Shown: positions 54,178 through 61,769 of the stretch, in pieces
Layout: every line of letters begins with the position of its first letter
How positions within the stretch are numbered: position 1 is the first letter of the stretch
NCBI GenBank assembly: GCA_902362705.1
Contig: CABIXK010000003.1
Coordinates: 86,742-150,741, forward strand
Direction of reading: 5' to 3'
Origin: Rikenellaceae bacterium
GTDB lineage: Bacteria > Bacteroidota > Bacteroidia > Bacteroidales > Rikenellaceae
Length of the DNA stretch: 64,000 nt
Notes under the pieces: model-generated
Seen by the model: only the letters and a program-made list of their open reading frames with translations
The model's database searches: none
What the model was told of the DNA's origin: nothing
Program-made: the position numbers and the translations under genes

Positions 54178-54342
54178 CTACTTCTTGCGGGTCGAAGCGA
54201 CCATCGAGGCCTTCGTCGTGCTCTGCTTCTTCGCGGGCTCGCGCGATACCTGCGCCTTCGTGGTGGTCTTGTTCGATTTCTCGGCACTCATGGTGCCGCG
54301 CTGTGCGCTCGGGGCGCTCTTGGTCGTTTTGGTCGTTTTCAT
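54178..54342 (-). CDS. 54-residue Lys/Thr-rich basic protein
   Basis: Short frame MKTTKTTKSAPSAQRGTMSA ... STTKASMVASTRKK with 11 lysines, 4 arginines and many Thr/Ser/Ala, and only two Glu and no Asp. This composition resembles histone-H1-like or ribosome/nucleic-acid-associated tails; it has no hydrophobic core and is probably disordered. The frame is bounded by a terminator on each side (54099-54130; hairpin 54391-54413). A weak TAAATTTC box lies at 54349-54356. The coding call rests on composition and clean boundaries; homologues would settle it. Confidence 0.62.
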   Translation of the reverse strand: MKTTKTTKSAPSAQRGTMSAEKSNKTTTKAQVSREPAKKQSTTKASMVASTRKK

Positions 54343-54390
54343 AACTCGGAAATTTAAAGGTTCATCCCCTCACCTGCAAATCCCGGGCCG

Positions 54391-54413
54391 AAAACAGCTC
54401 CCGCGCTGTTTTT
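54391..54413. terminator. Hairpin upstream of the basic small gene
   Basis: AAAACAGC-TCCCGC-GCTGTTTT with A and T flanks on both sides; insulates the small gene from the tRNA-fMet unit. Confidence 0.6.
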
Positions 54414-54469
54414 GCACACGCGGGGCACGCCGCCGCACCGCAAGCGAGCCTCCGCGGCCGGCAGGAACA

Positions 54470-54505
54470 AAAAAAAAGCCGGACAACTCTTTCAAGTTGT
54501 CCGAC
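54470..54505 (-). terminator. Terminator after tRNA-fMet
   Basis: GGACAACT and its complement around CTTTCA, ending on the minus strand in GGC and about ten T. Confidence 0.9.
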
Positions 54506-54510
54506 TGAGG

Positions 54511-54583
54511 TAGCGGGAGGAGGACTCGAACCTCCGACCTCCGGGTTATGAGCCCGACGAGCTGCCAACTGCTCTATCCCGCG
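54511..54583 (-). tRNA. Initiator tRNA-Met (CAT)
   Basis: CGCGGGA pairs with TCCCGCT with a mismatch at the first position (C1-T72), as initiators require. The anticodon stem contains the GGG/CCC pairs around CTCATAA (anticodon CAT). T loop GGTTCGAGTCC. CCA is not encoded. A promoter with TTTG, 20 bases, TATCTTTG precedes it. Confidence 0.93.
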
Positions 54584-54620
54584 ATGTATCGTCGATCTGT
54601 GATCTATCGCTTTTGCACTG

Positions 54621-54652
54621 CAAAGATAAGACAAATTTTCGGTTCCGGCAAA
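54621..54652 (-). promoter_or_regulatory. Promoter of tRNA-fMet
   Basis: On the minus strand, TTTG (54652-54649), 20 bases, TATCTTTG (54628-54621), 37 bases before the tRNA. Confidence 0.75.
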
Positions 54653-54841
54653 TCTTTTTTCGCCCGGCGGCCCACCGGGAGCGGCAGCGACATAGGAATC
54701 AGCCGGTTAAGGGGCAAAATTATTTTTCACAGGCAGCCGCGGCGCCGGCGGGGCGACCGCCGGGGCAGCCGGCAGCGCCGCGGGAGGCACAGTCACCGGC
54801 CCGACCGCCGGCGTGGTCGGCGCACAGCGGAAGGCCCAACC
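54653..54841. other. Spacer between tRNA-fMet promoter and Hdr operon end
   Basis: About 190 bases without a supportable gene; GC-rich with several short inverted GCCGGC-type repeats (54747-54830). No clear T-tailed terminator for the Hdr-like operon was found. Confidence 0.4.
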
Positions 54842-56656
54842 TCAGGCTTGGCCCCCGGCCCGATCTCGCACCCGATCGGCAATGCTGTCGGCCACCACCT
54901 CCGACAGATCGCGCACGGCGCGGCGCGTGCCGCGCGCGAGGGCCTTCTTGCAGAGCGGACACGAGGTGACGATCACCTCGGCGCCCGTGGCGTCGAGCTC
55001 CCCGGCCGCGTCGCGCGCCAGGGCCACCTGCTGGCCGTCGTCGAGCGTCGTATCGGCCAGCGACGAGCCGCAGCAGAGCGCGTCGGCGCGCGTATGGGCG
55101 GGCTCCAGCAGCTCGCCCACCGCCGCGATCACCTCGCGCGGCGCCTCGTAGATGCCGCTCCCGCGGCCCAGCTCGCAGGGGTCGTGGTAGGTGAAGCGCT
55201 CCGCGGAGCGCCCCAGCGCGAGGCGCCCGGCGCGCACGAGGCGCAGGATATACTCCGAGTGGTGCAGCACCTCGATCCCTTGCAAGTCATAGTCCTCGCG
55301 AAAGACGCGCAGACAGATCGGGCACGAGGTGACCAGCGTGGTGATGCCGTGGCTGCGGAACAGATCGGTGTTGTAGCGCATCATCTTATGCGCCGAGTCG
55401 GTCTCGCCGGCCAGCTTGAGCGGGCGGCCGCAGCAGACGCCTCCCTCGCGGTCGGCCCACCACACGCGCTCGCCCGCCGCCTCGAAGATGCGCTCCATGG
55501 ATTGCAGCGTGCGGGGCGTCAGCAGGGTCATGCAGCCGGCGAAATAGCCCACGCGGCCCTCGCCCGACGAGCGGTCGACGCCCCGCAGGTAGTCGTAGCG
55601 GCGTTCGTCGGGGACGTTGCGCAGCCGGTCGCGCGAGCTAATGCGCAGCGTATTGAGATCGATCCCCACGGGGCAGCGCTCGGCGCAGCGCCCGCACATG
55701 AGGCAGTTGTCGGCCACCTCGCGGTCGAGCATGCCGTAGCGACGGTCGCGCAGGAAGTAGACCGACTGCACGCGGTCGATCTGCAGCACGCGCTGCAGCT
55801 GGCAGGGGTCGATGCAGATGCCGCAGCGCGAGCAGGCCTCGACCTGGAAACGGTCGTAGGAGCCCTCCTTCTCCGAAGAGCGCAGGCCGTAGCGGCGCAG
55901 GAAGATGAGCGGAATCTCGGTGAAGATGTGCATGTAGCGCGAGAAGGGCAGCGCCACGAAGAAGAGCCCGAGGCACGACGAGTAGAACCACCAGGCCACG
56001 GTCTCGAAGTTCATCAGCGCCATCGTCCCCGCGTGGGCCGCCATCCAGCCGCCCAGCGTGCCCGTGAGGAAGCTCCCGCCGCCGTAGAGGGCGCACGTCG
56101 CGCTCTCGGCCGCAAGACGCGCCGGGAAGATGAACCAGAGGGCCGCGAGGGCCACGCGGTCGCCTGCGACATGCCGCGTCGTGCGGCGCAGGCCGAGGGC
56201 CCGCGAGCGCAGGCGCTTGAACCAGGCCAGCGCCACGCCCGAGAGGACGAAGAGCAGCAGCAGGTCCATGACGAAGTCGAACACGGGCTTGTGGGGCAGC
56301 CCCGTGGCGAAGTACTTGAAGAAGACGTGCCCCTGTAGCGGCACGTAGCGCAGACCCATGTAGGCCAGAGTCTCCGCCCACCCCACGGCGATGAGCAGGA
56401 ACCAGCCCAGGGCCAGCGACATGTGCATGTAGCCCAGCACGGGGTTGATGCGGAAGATGCGGCGATGCAGCAGCGCCTCGCACACCGCCTCGCGCAGCGC
56501 CTCCCAAGTCGCGCGCGTGGGTACGGCGCGCAGCACGGCGAGCTTGTCGGCGCGCGAGAGGCGCCAGAGCCAGCTCCCCCACTTCCACGCGAGGATGGAG
56601 AACATCGTCAGCGCGCCGATGATGAACGGCAGACAGAAAGGTGCGAAGAAAGTCAT
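54842..56656 (-). CDS. HdrD/GlpC-like membrane Fe-S oxidoreductase (quinone-facing subunit)
   Basis: A 604-residue protein. Residues 1-240 hold about five helices with several histidines (LLHRRIFRI, YMHMSLALGWFLL), resembling the heme-b/NarI-type membrane part of QmoC/HdrE-like proteins. Two [4Fe-4S] motifs follow: CSRCGICIDPCQ (about 273) and CLMCGRCAERCPVG (about 318). Two CCG domains come next: YFAGCMTLLTPR ... VCCGRPLKLAG (about 360-410) and YHDPCELGRGSG ... LCCGSSLADTT (about 485-530). It would pass electrons between menaquinone and the soluble Hdr-like subunits. Last gene of the five-gene unit; it follows the small ferredoxin-type gene by two bases. Confidence 0.85.
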   Translation of the reverse strand: MTFFAPFCLPFIIGALTMFSILAWKWGSWLWRLSRADKLAVLRAVPTRATWEALREAVCEALLHRRIFRINPVLGYMHMSLALGWFLLIAVGWAETLAYMGLRYVPLQGHVFFKYFATGLPHKPVFDFVMDLLLLFVLSGVALAWFKRLRSRALGLRRTTRHVAGDRVALAALWFIFPARLAAESATCALYGGGSFLTGTLGGWMAAHAGTMALMNFETVAWWFYSSCLGLFFVALPFSRYMHIFTEIPLIFLRRYGLRSSEKEGSYDRFQVEACSRCGICIDPCQLQRVLQIDRVQSVYFLRDRRYGMLDREVADNCLMCGRCAERCPVGIDLNTLRISSRDRLRNVPDERRYDYLRGVDRSSGEGRVGYFAGCMTLLTPRTLQSMERIFEAAGERVWWADREGGVCCGRPLKLAGETDSAHKMMRYNTDLFRSHGITTLVTSCPICLRVFREDYDLQGIEVLHHSEYILRLVRAGRLALGRSAERFTYHDPCELGRGSGIYEAPREVIAAVGELLEPAHTRADALCCGSSLADTTLDDGQQVALARDAAGELDATGAEVIVTSCPLCKKALARGTRRAVRDLSEVVADSIADRVRDRAGGQA

Positions 56657-56658
56657 GG

Positions 56659-56991
56659 TCAGAAGTCCCCCAGTTTACGTTTCAAGAGCAGCACCACGCC
56701 CCGCGTGTTGATCCCGCGCGGGCAGACCAGACGGCACTTGCCGCAGAGCATGCACTTGTTCATCTCCTCGTAGGCCCCGCGGTACTCGCCGCGGCGCACG
56801 AGCGTGTGCACGCGCCGGAAGTTGAACGCGGTGAGGTTGCCCGCCGTGCAGACGGCCGTGCAGCTGCCGCAGCCGATGCAGGCCTGCAGCTCGGGCATCT
56901 CGCGCAGGATCTCGTCGCTCTTGCGCAGGTTGTTGCGGTCGACGTCGATGGTCCGCGGTTTGGAGATGCCGTATCCGAACTCGATCGCCAT
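56659..56991 (-). CDS. HdrC-like 4Fe-4S dicluster protein (short)
   Basis: A 110-residue iron-sulfur protein with two complete [4Fe-4S] motifs: CIGCGSCTAVCTAGN (about 38-52) and CMLCGKCRLVCPRGINTRG (about 80-98). The order and spacing match HdrC/QmoC N-terminal ferredoxin domains. It probably carries electrons between the HdrA-like flavoprotein (three bases upstream) and the membrane subunit (two bases downstream). Confidence 0.9.
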   Translation of the reverse strand: MAIEFGYGISKPRTIDVDRNNLRKSDEILREMPELQACIGCGSCTAVCTAGNLTAFNFRRVHTLVRRGEYRGAYEEMNKCMLCGKCRLVCPRGINTRGVVLLLKRKLGDF

Positions 56992-56994
56992 AGC

Positions 56995-57999
56995 CTATGC
57001 CTTGAGGTATTCCGCCGCGGCATCGGCCGCGGCCGTCGCTTCGTCGAGGGCCTCGCCCAGCGTCTTGGGCGCCGTCGCCGCACCGGCGCAGAAGATGCCG
57101 TCGACGGTGGTGCGCGCACGCCCCAGGAACATATCGCGCGGCGCCACGAAGCCGCTGGGCGTGAGCTCCATGCCGGCGCTGGCGGCCAGCGCGGCGTTGT
57201 CGTCGTTGGCCCGCATGCCCACCAGCAGAACCAGCATGTCGACGCTCATGCGCAGGGGACGCCCCGTGAGCGTATCCTCGGCCTTGATCTGGATGCGCCC
57301 GTCGATGGTGGGGCTCGCCTCCGAGATGCGGCCGCGCACGAAGTGGATGTTGCAGCGCTGCTGCGCCTCGCGGTAGAGCTCCTCGTAGCCGGATCCGAAC
57401 ATGCGCATGTCCATGTAGAAGTTGAAGATGTCGGCCGCGGGGAACATGCGCCGCAGCTCCATGGCCTGCTTGACGCCCGTGATGCAGCAGACGCGCGAGC
57501 AGTGGCGCTGGCACACCTTCTCGTCGCGCGAACCCACGCAGTGGAGGAAGGCGATGCGGCGCGGCGCCGTGCCGTCGGCCTTGGCCACGCGCCCGCAGGC
57601 GAACATGCGCTCCAGATCGGCCGAGGTGACGACGTTGTCGTAGATGCCGTAGCCGTACTCCTCCTTGATGCGGGCATCGAAGAGGGTGAAGCCCGAGGCC
57701 ACGACCACGGCGTCGCACCCGAGGCGGCTGCCGTCGGCGAGCGTCACCTCGCGCGGCGAGATGGCAGTGGCCTCAACGCCCGTGCGGACCTCGATGCCGC
57801 TCTCGCGCACGCGGCGCCGCAGCTCGGCGAGCACCTCCGAGGCCGGCGTGAACGACGGGAAGAGCACGTGCCAGCCGCGCAGCTTGCCGCCCGTCTCCGC
57901 CTCGCGCTCGACCAGGAGGGGCTCCACGCCCCGGGCACGCAACCGCAGCGCGGCCTGCATGCCGGCGGCTCCGCCGCCTATGACGATTACCTTTTTCAT
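56995..57999 (-). CDS. HdrA-like FAD oxidoreductase (short form)
   Basis: A 334-residue flavoprotein with FAD fold MKKVIVIGGGAAGMQAALRLRARG and the HdrA block LHCVGSRDEK ... CSRVCCITGVKQAMELRR containing the cysteines that bind a cluster in HdrA/QmoA. ILV-type GMRANDDNAALAASAGM and IFCAGAATAPKTLGEALDEATAAADAAAEYL close the FAD domain. It lacks the extra N-terminal cluster domain and C-terminal ferredoxins of methanogen HdrA (about 650 residues), so it looks like a minimal, QmoA-like type. Whether it bifurcates electrons is unknown. Confidence 0.9.
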   Translation of the reverse strand: MKKVIVIGGGAAGMQAALRLRARGVEPLLVEREAETGGKLRGWHVLFPSFTPASEVLAELRRRVRESGIEVRTGVEATAISPREVTLADGSRLGCDAVVVASGFTLFDARIKEEYGYGIYDNVVTSADLERMFACGRVAKADGTAPRRIAFLHCVGSRDEKVCQRHCSRVCCITGVKQAMELRRMFPAADIFNFYMDMRMFGSGYEELYREAQQRCNIHFVRGRISEASPTIDGRIQIKAEDTLTGRPLRMSVDMLVLLVGMRANDDNAALAASAGMELTPSGFVAPRDMFLGRARTTVDGIFCAGAATAPKTLGEALDEATAAADAAAEYLKA

Positions 58000-58000
58000 C

Positions 58001-59089
58001 CTACTCTCTGATGTCGTAAACGGTATCCGCGGCGCAGTTGTTGACCACGGCCGAAGCCGGCTTACCGATATATTTTCCGTTGGCGCCCAGGTATTTGGCC
58101 GCAGGATCGTAGTCTATGCCCATCTTGTCGAGCAGCGGCTCGACGTCGACCTGGTGCATCTGCATGCCCAGCGCCCAGGGGTCGTAGCCCAGCACCAGCC
58201 CGGCCATCTCCTCGTAGGTCAGCACCGGGATGCCGCGGCCGTTCTCGCCGTAGGTTGTGCCCTCCATCTCGGCGATGGCGTACTGCCACTTGTCGAGGAA
58301 CATGGCGCAGCCGGGGCAGTTGGCCACGATGAAGTCGGGCTTGTAGGGGGCCATGCTCTCGAGCTTCTTGTGCGAATTGGCGATCGAGTAGCCGCGGTTG
58401 GCCTGCACCAGATAGTTGCGGAAGCCGAAGCCGCAGCAGTGGCGCCGCTCGGGGTAGTCGACGCACTGGCCGCCCCACGACTCGATCATGCCCGCCAGCA
58501 CGTAGGGGAACTCCGAGCCGCCGATGCCCGACTTGGGGAAGATCTTGGCGTAGTGGCAGCCGATGTGCTCCACCACGCGCAGCGGCTCGCCCGTCTGGGC
58601 GTTGCGGAGCCGGTAGCGCGCCTGCGCGGCGATACGGTCGCGGAAGTGGAACATGACATCCGACGTGTGGGCCAGGCTCGCCGGCTTGCGGAACTCGCGC
58701 CCGGTGGCCTCGAGGAGGTATTCGCGCGTGCGCTCCTCCGTCTCGGGGAACTCGGCCCAGGTGGCCAGCACCTCGGTGTAGACGCCGAACGAGGTGATGC
58801 ACGAGGTGACGAAGTTCTCGTAGCCCGCCTCGTTCATCAGCGAGAACTGGCGCGCCACGACGGTCATGATCGTCTCCAGAGGCACGATGTCCGAGTGGTA
58901 TCCGATGCCCGTGCACGACGAGTGTTTCGGATCGTCGAGCAGGTCGCGGCCCAGGTCATCGCGCAGGATGTCGATGAAGGCCTTCTCGGACCCGGGAAAG
59001 AAGTTCTGACGGATGCAGCTGCGGCCGTAGTAGTAACGGTCGTCGGCGATCTGCTTCTGGTACTCCTGCCAGCTTGCGCGTCGTGCCAT
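58001..59089 (-). CDS. HdrB-like CCG domain protein
   Basis: A 362-residue protein with an HdrB plan: an N-terminal half with CTGIGYHSD and TSCITSFGVYTE, and a C-terminal half with the cysteine-rich signature HIGCHYAKIFPK ... RRHCCGFGFRN ... NCPGCAMFLDKWQ. In HdrB these cysteines hold noncubane [4Fe-4S] clusters that reduce disulfides. Spacing here is conserved in the second half, while the first half is less canonical. It lies between HdrC-like (three bases upstream) and HdrA-like (one base downstream) genes. Confidence 0.88.
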   Translation of the reverse strand: MARRASWQEYQKQIADDRYYYGRSCIRQNFFPGSEKAFIDILRDDLGRDLLDDPKHSSCTGIGYHSDIVPLETIMTVVARQFSLMNEAGYENFVTSCITSFGVYTEVLATWAEFPETEERTREYLLEATGREFRKPASLAHTSDVMFHFRDRIAAQARYRLRNAQTGEPLRVVEHIGCHYAKIFPKSGIGGSEFPYVLAGMIESWGGQCVDYPERRHCCGFGFRNYLVQANRGYSIANSHKKLESMAPYKPDFIVANCPGCAMFLDKWQYAIAEMEGTTYGENGRGIPVLTYEEMAGLVLGYDPWALGMQMHQVDVEPLLDKMGIDYDPAAKYLGANGKYIGKPASAVVNNCAADTVYDIRE

Positions 59090-59092
59090 GGG

Positions 59093-59791
59093 CTAATAGT
59101 GTTCGTTGCTGTTTCGGGTGAATACGTCCATCAGGTAGCTCTGGTCGGCCCCCTCGGCATAGCCCATCTCGCGGGCCTTGCGGTCGGAGTGTCGCTCGAT
59201 GGTGTCGAACATCTCGCGGCCGCCGCTCACCTCGAAGATGCGTTCGATCTCTGCGAGCGTGTCGCCGTCCAGCCGCCGCAGGGCGCCGGCCCCGTGCCGC
59301 ATGTAGACGGGCGAGAAGCGGGCGTAGAGCTCGCTGTCGTGGTCGTGGATCCACCGCCAGACGGGGCCCTGCTCGGGATGGAGCTCGGGCTTGACCAGAC
59401 GCGGGGTGATGCAGTAGCCCGTGCGCAGGATGTGGTCGCCGATGATGCGCTTGAGGGCCAGCTGCTGGCGCCCCTTCTCGCTCTCGACGAAGAAGCCCAG
59501 CCGCTGCGAGAGCGTGCGCAGGGCCTGGATGACATAGCCCGGGGTGTTACCCCGCGGGCAGCGCGGACGGCACGACATGCACTCGCCGCAGTACCAGATC
59601 GTGTCGCTCTTCAGCAGCGCCTCGATCGCCTCGTCGTCGCGCGTCTGCACCGTGTCGACGATCTGCCGCGGGTCGTAGTCGTAGAACTCGGCCGCGGGGC
59701 AGACGCCCGTGCAGACGCCGCAGTTCATGCAGGCGTTCAGCCCCTCGCGGAGGCGGACGTCCTGCGTCAGCATGTCGAAATACTTGCCCAT
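59093..59791 (-). CDS. HdrC-like 4Fe-4S protein, first gene of operon
   Basis: A 232-residue protein from the ATG at 59791 (MGKYFDMLTQDVRLREGLNA). It has two [4Fe-4S] motifs, CMNCGVCTGVCPAAE (about 21-35) and CGECMSCRPRCPRGNTPG (about 68-85), followed by a helical C-terminal half without further cysteine motifs. It matches HdrC with an extension. It starts 24 bases after the -7 box and is tightly joined to HdrB-like. Confidence 0.9.
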   Translation of the reverse strand: MGKYFDMLTQDVRLREGLNACMNCGVCTGVCPAAEFYDYDPRQIVDTVQTRDDEAIEALLKSDTIWYCGECMSCRPRCPRGNTPGYVIQALRTLSQRLGFFVESEKGRQQLALKRIIGDHILRTGYCITPRLVKPELHPEQGPVWRWIHDHDSELYARFSPVYMRHGAGALRRLDGDTLAEIERIFEVSGGREMFDTIERHSDRKAREMGYAEGADQSYLMDVFTRNSNEHY

Positions 59792-59815
59792 CTTACAGTG
59801 AATCGTGATCCGCTG

Positions 59816-59823
59816 CAAAGGTA
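59816..59823 (-). promoter_or_regulatory. -7 box TACCTTTG for the Hdr-like operon
   Basis: TACCTTTG on the minus strand, consensus match, 24 bases before the first ATG. Confidence 0.7.
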
Positions 59824-59866
59824 GGGATTCGCCGCCGCACGCGCGGTGGTATAAATACCTAAAAAG

Positions 59867-59893
59867 AGCGGAGGCGGCCCCGGGGCCGCCTCG
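59867..59893 (-). terminator. Terminator after the cysteine desulfidase gene
   Basis: GAGGCGGCCCC/GGGGCCGCCTC stem followed on the minus strand by CGCTCTTTTT. Confidence 0.85.
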
Positions 59894-59895
59894 CG

Positions 59896-61182
59896 TCACT
59901 GCTTGTGGGTCATGATGTCGAGCACCAGACGGTCCGTCTCGTTCATGCCGTCGCGGCCGATCGTCGTCAGGTTGCGGATGCAGCGGTCGACGTCCTCCTC
60001 GATGATCCCCTCGACGGGCGTCACGCAGTGGCCGTCCATGGCCATCATGGCCGAGATCACGGCCGTCGAGACGCCGCTCGTGAGCTTCATCGCGCAGCTG
60101 GGCTTGGCACCGTCGCAGATCATGCCCGTGAGGTTGGCGATCATGTTCTTCACGGCAGCCGCGACCTCGTCGTAGCCGCCCCCCATCAGGCTGACGATGC
60201 CGCAGCTCGACCCCGTGGCGGCCACCACGCAGCCGCACAGCGCCGACAGACGGCCCAGCGTCTGCTTGATGTAGATCACCACCAGGTGGCTCAGCATGAG
60301 CGCCCGCACGGTCTCGTCCTCCGTGGCGCCCGTCTCCTCGGCGTAGACCACCACGGGCAGCGTGGCTGCGATGCCCTGGTTGCCGCTGCCCGAATTGCTC
60401 ATCACGGGCACCGGGGCCCCGCCCATGCGGGCGTCGCAGGCGGCCGAGGTATAGGAGAGGATGCGCGCGAAGATGCTGTCGCCCATCACCCGCCGCTCGC
60501 GCTCGCAGCGCAGCGTGCGGCCGATCGAGTGGCCGTAGTCGGCCTCGAACGACCGCTCGGCGGCGGCGCGGTTCAGGCGGCGCGTCTCGAGGATGAAGCG
60601 CAGCTCGTCGAGCGGCGCCGTCGTGGCGAACTCCCACACGCGGCGCAGCGTGAGCGGCACCGGCTCCTCGTCCGCCTCGCCCGCCGCGGGTTCGCGCCGG
60701 TCGAGCTCCGCCGCCCCGTCGAGGGCCAGGTAGACGAAGCGCGTGTGGCCCCCGGCGATGACGGCCGTGGCCTCGTGCCCGCCGGCGGCGGCGCGCACCT
60801 CGATGTAGAGCTTCTCCTCGATGCCCTCCTTCAGGGCGATGGAGATGCAGCGGCGGTCGATCATCGCGCGGCCCCGCGCGACGGCCTCCTCCGTTACGTC
60901 GCGCAGCACCTCCAGCTCGTACTCCGAGCGGCCGACCAGCGCGCCGAGGGCGATGGCGATCGGCAGGCCGATCATCCCCGTGCCGGGGATGCCCACGCCC
61001 ATGGCGTTCTTGAGGATGTTGGCGCTCAGGCGCACGTCGATGCGCTCGGGTTCGCGGCCGAGCAGCTCGGCGGCACGCGCCGTGCACAACGCCACGGCGA
61101 TGGGTTCGGTACAGCCGATGGCGGGCACCACTTCGCGGCGCACCAGCGCCAGGATCCGTTCGCGTTCTTCTTGAGGTATCAT
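59896..61182 (-). CDS. L-cysteine desulfidase family protein (UPF0597)
   Basis: A 428-residue cytoplasmic enzyme. It starts with VVPAIGCTEPIAVALCTARAAELLG, the family hallmark with a cluster cysteine. LSANILKNAMGVGIPGTGMIG, SNSGSGNQGIAATLPVVVYAEE, ATGSSCGIVSLMGGG and MICDGAKPSCAMKL provide the other cysteines and the serine-dehydratase-like core. Members (CdsB/CyuA/YhaM) release sulfide, pyruvate and ammonia from cysteine with an oxygen-sensitive [4Fe-4S] cluster. It has its own promoter and terminator, upstream of the Hdr-like operon on the same strand. Confidence 0.92.
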   Translation of the reverse strand: MIPQEERERILALVRREVVPAIGCTEPIAVALCTARAAELLGREPERIDVRLSANILKNAMGVGIPGTGMIGLPIAIALGALVGRSEYELEVLRDVTEEAVARGRAMIDRRCISIALKEGIEEKLYIEVRAAAGGHEATAVIAGGHTRFVYLALDGAAELDRREPAAGEADEEPVPLTLRRVWEFATTAPLDELRFILETRRLNRAAAERSFEADYGHSIGRTLRCERERRVMGDSIFARILSYTSAACDARMGGAPVPVMSNSGSGNQGIAATLPVVVYAEETGATEDETVRALMLSHLVVIYIKQTLGRLSALCGCVVAATGSSCGIVSLMGGGYDEVAAAVKNMIANLTGMICDGAKPSCAMKLTSGVSTAVISAMMAMDGHCVTPVEGIIEEDVDRCIRNLTTIGRDGMNETDRLVLDIMTHKQ

Positions 61183-61208
61183 GATCTTCTATCGGTTCGT
61201 TGAGTTCA

Positions 61209-61216
61209 CAAATATA
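61209..61216 (-). promoter_or_regulatory. -7 box TATATTTG for cysteine desulfidase
   Basis: TATATTTG on the minus strand, consensus match, 26 bases before the ATG at 61182. Confidence 0.7.
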
Positions 61217-61739
61217 GCAAAAGTCGGGCGCAGAAGCAAGCCGCAGGGCGAATTGAAAATTGAAAGCGGAAAATTGAAAATAGAGTATGTTTTCGGGTCG
61301 CGGCCTGCGGAGGGCGCACGAGCTGCTGCGAGTTGCGGGCCTCCGCAGCCCGGAGGCTGTGGCCCGCCGGCTCTACGAGCCGGGATTTTCGTGTCTTGCA
61401 TGCCTACAGCCCGTAGCCAGCGGAGGGAGCGATCGAGCCGATTGGCGAGAGAGCAGCCCTCCGCCCGGGGGGGGGGGGCTACGGGCTGCGCAGCTGACGC
61501 TGCGAGCCGGGACCTACGCATCTTGCAGGCACCCCCGGCAGACTGTCGCGCAACATTGCGGCCATAGGCCGGCAGCCCGCAGCCGCCCCGGGCGGAGGGC
61601 TGCTCTGTCGGCGGTGCCTCCGAGCACCTCCGCCGGCTGCGGGCTGCAAAAGCCCGAAGAAAACCCAGGCCCTCAACCGGGCGCCGGCCGTCGGCCCCAT
61701 GAACCGCCCGAAGGAGGGCCGAAGATCGCTTTTTTTCGC
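61217..61739. repeat. Repeat-rich noncoding spacer with 12-G tract
   Basis: About 520 bases with no supportable gene. From left: ATTGAAA-type AT repeats (61250-61286); two divergent copies of a segment beginning CGAGCCGGGA and reading TCTTGCA(T/G)GC (about 61377 and 61514); a perfect 19-bp inverted repeat at 61452-61470 and 61586-61604; and a run of 12 G at 61467-61478 inside the left arm. The arms could form a long stem with a 115-base branched loop. It resembles a degenerate nonautonomous repeat or a structured RNA. Confidence 0.7.
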
Positions 61740-61747
61740 TACCTTTG
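61740..61747 (+). promoter_or_regulatory. -7 box TACCTTTG for the Nudix unit
   Basis: TACCTTTG, consensus match, 22 bases before the Nudix ATG at 61770. Confidence 0.7.
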
Positions 61748-61769
61748 TCCATCGCCAACTCCGCACAGC

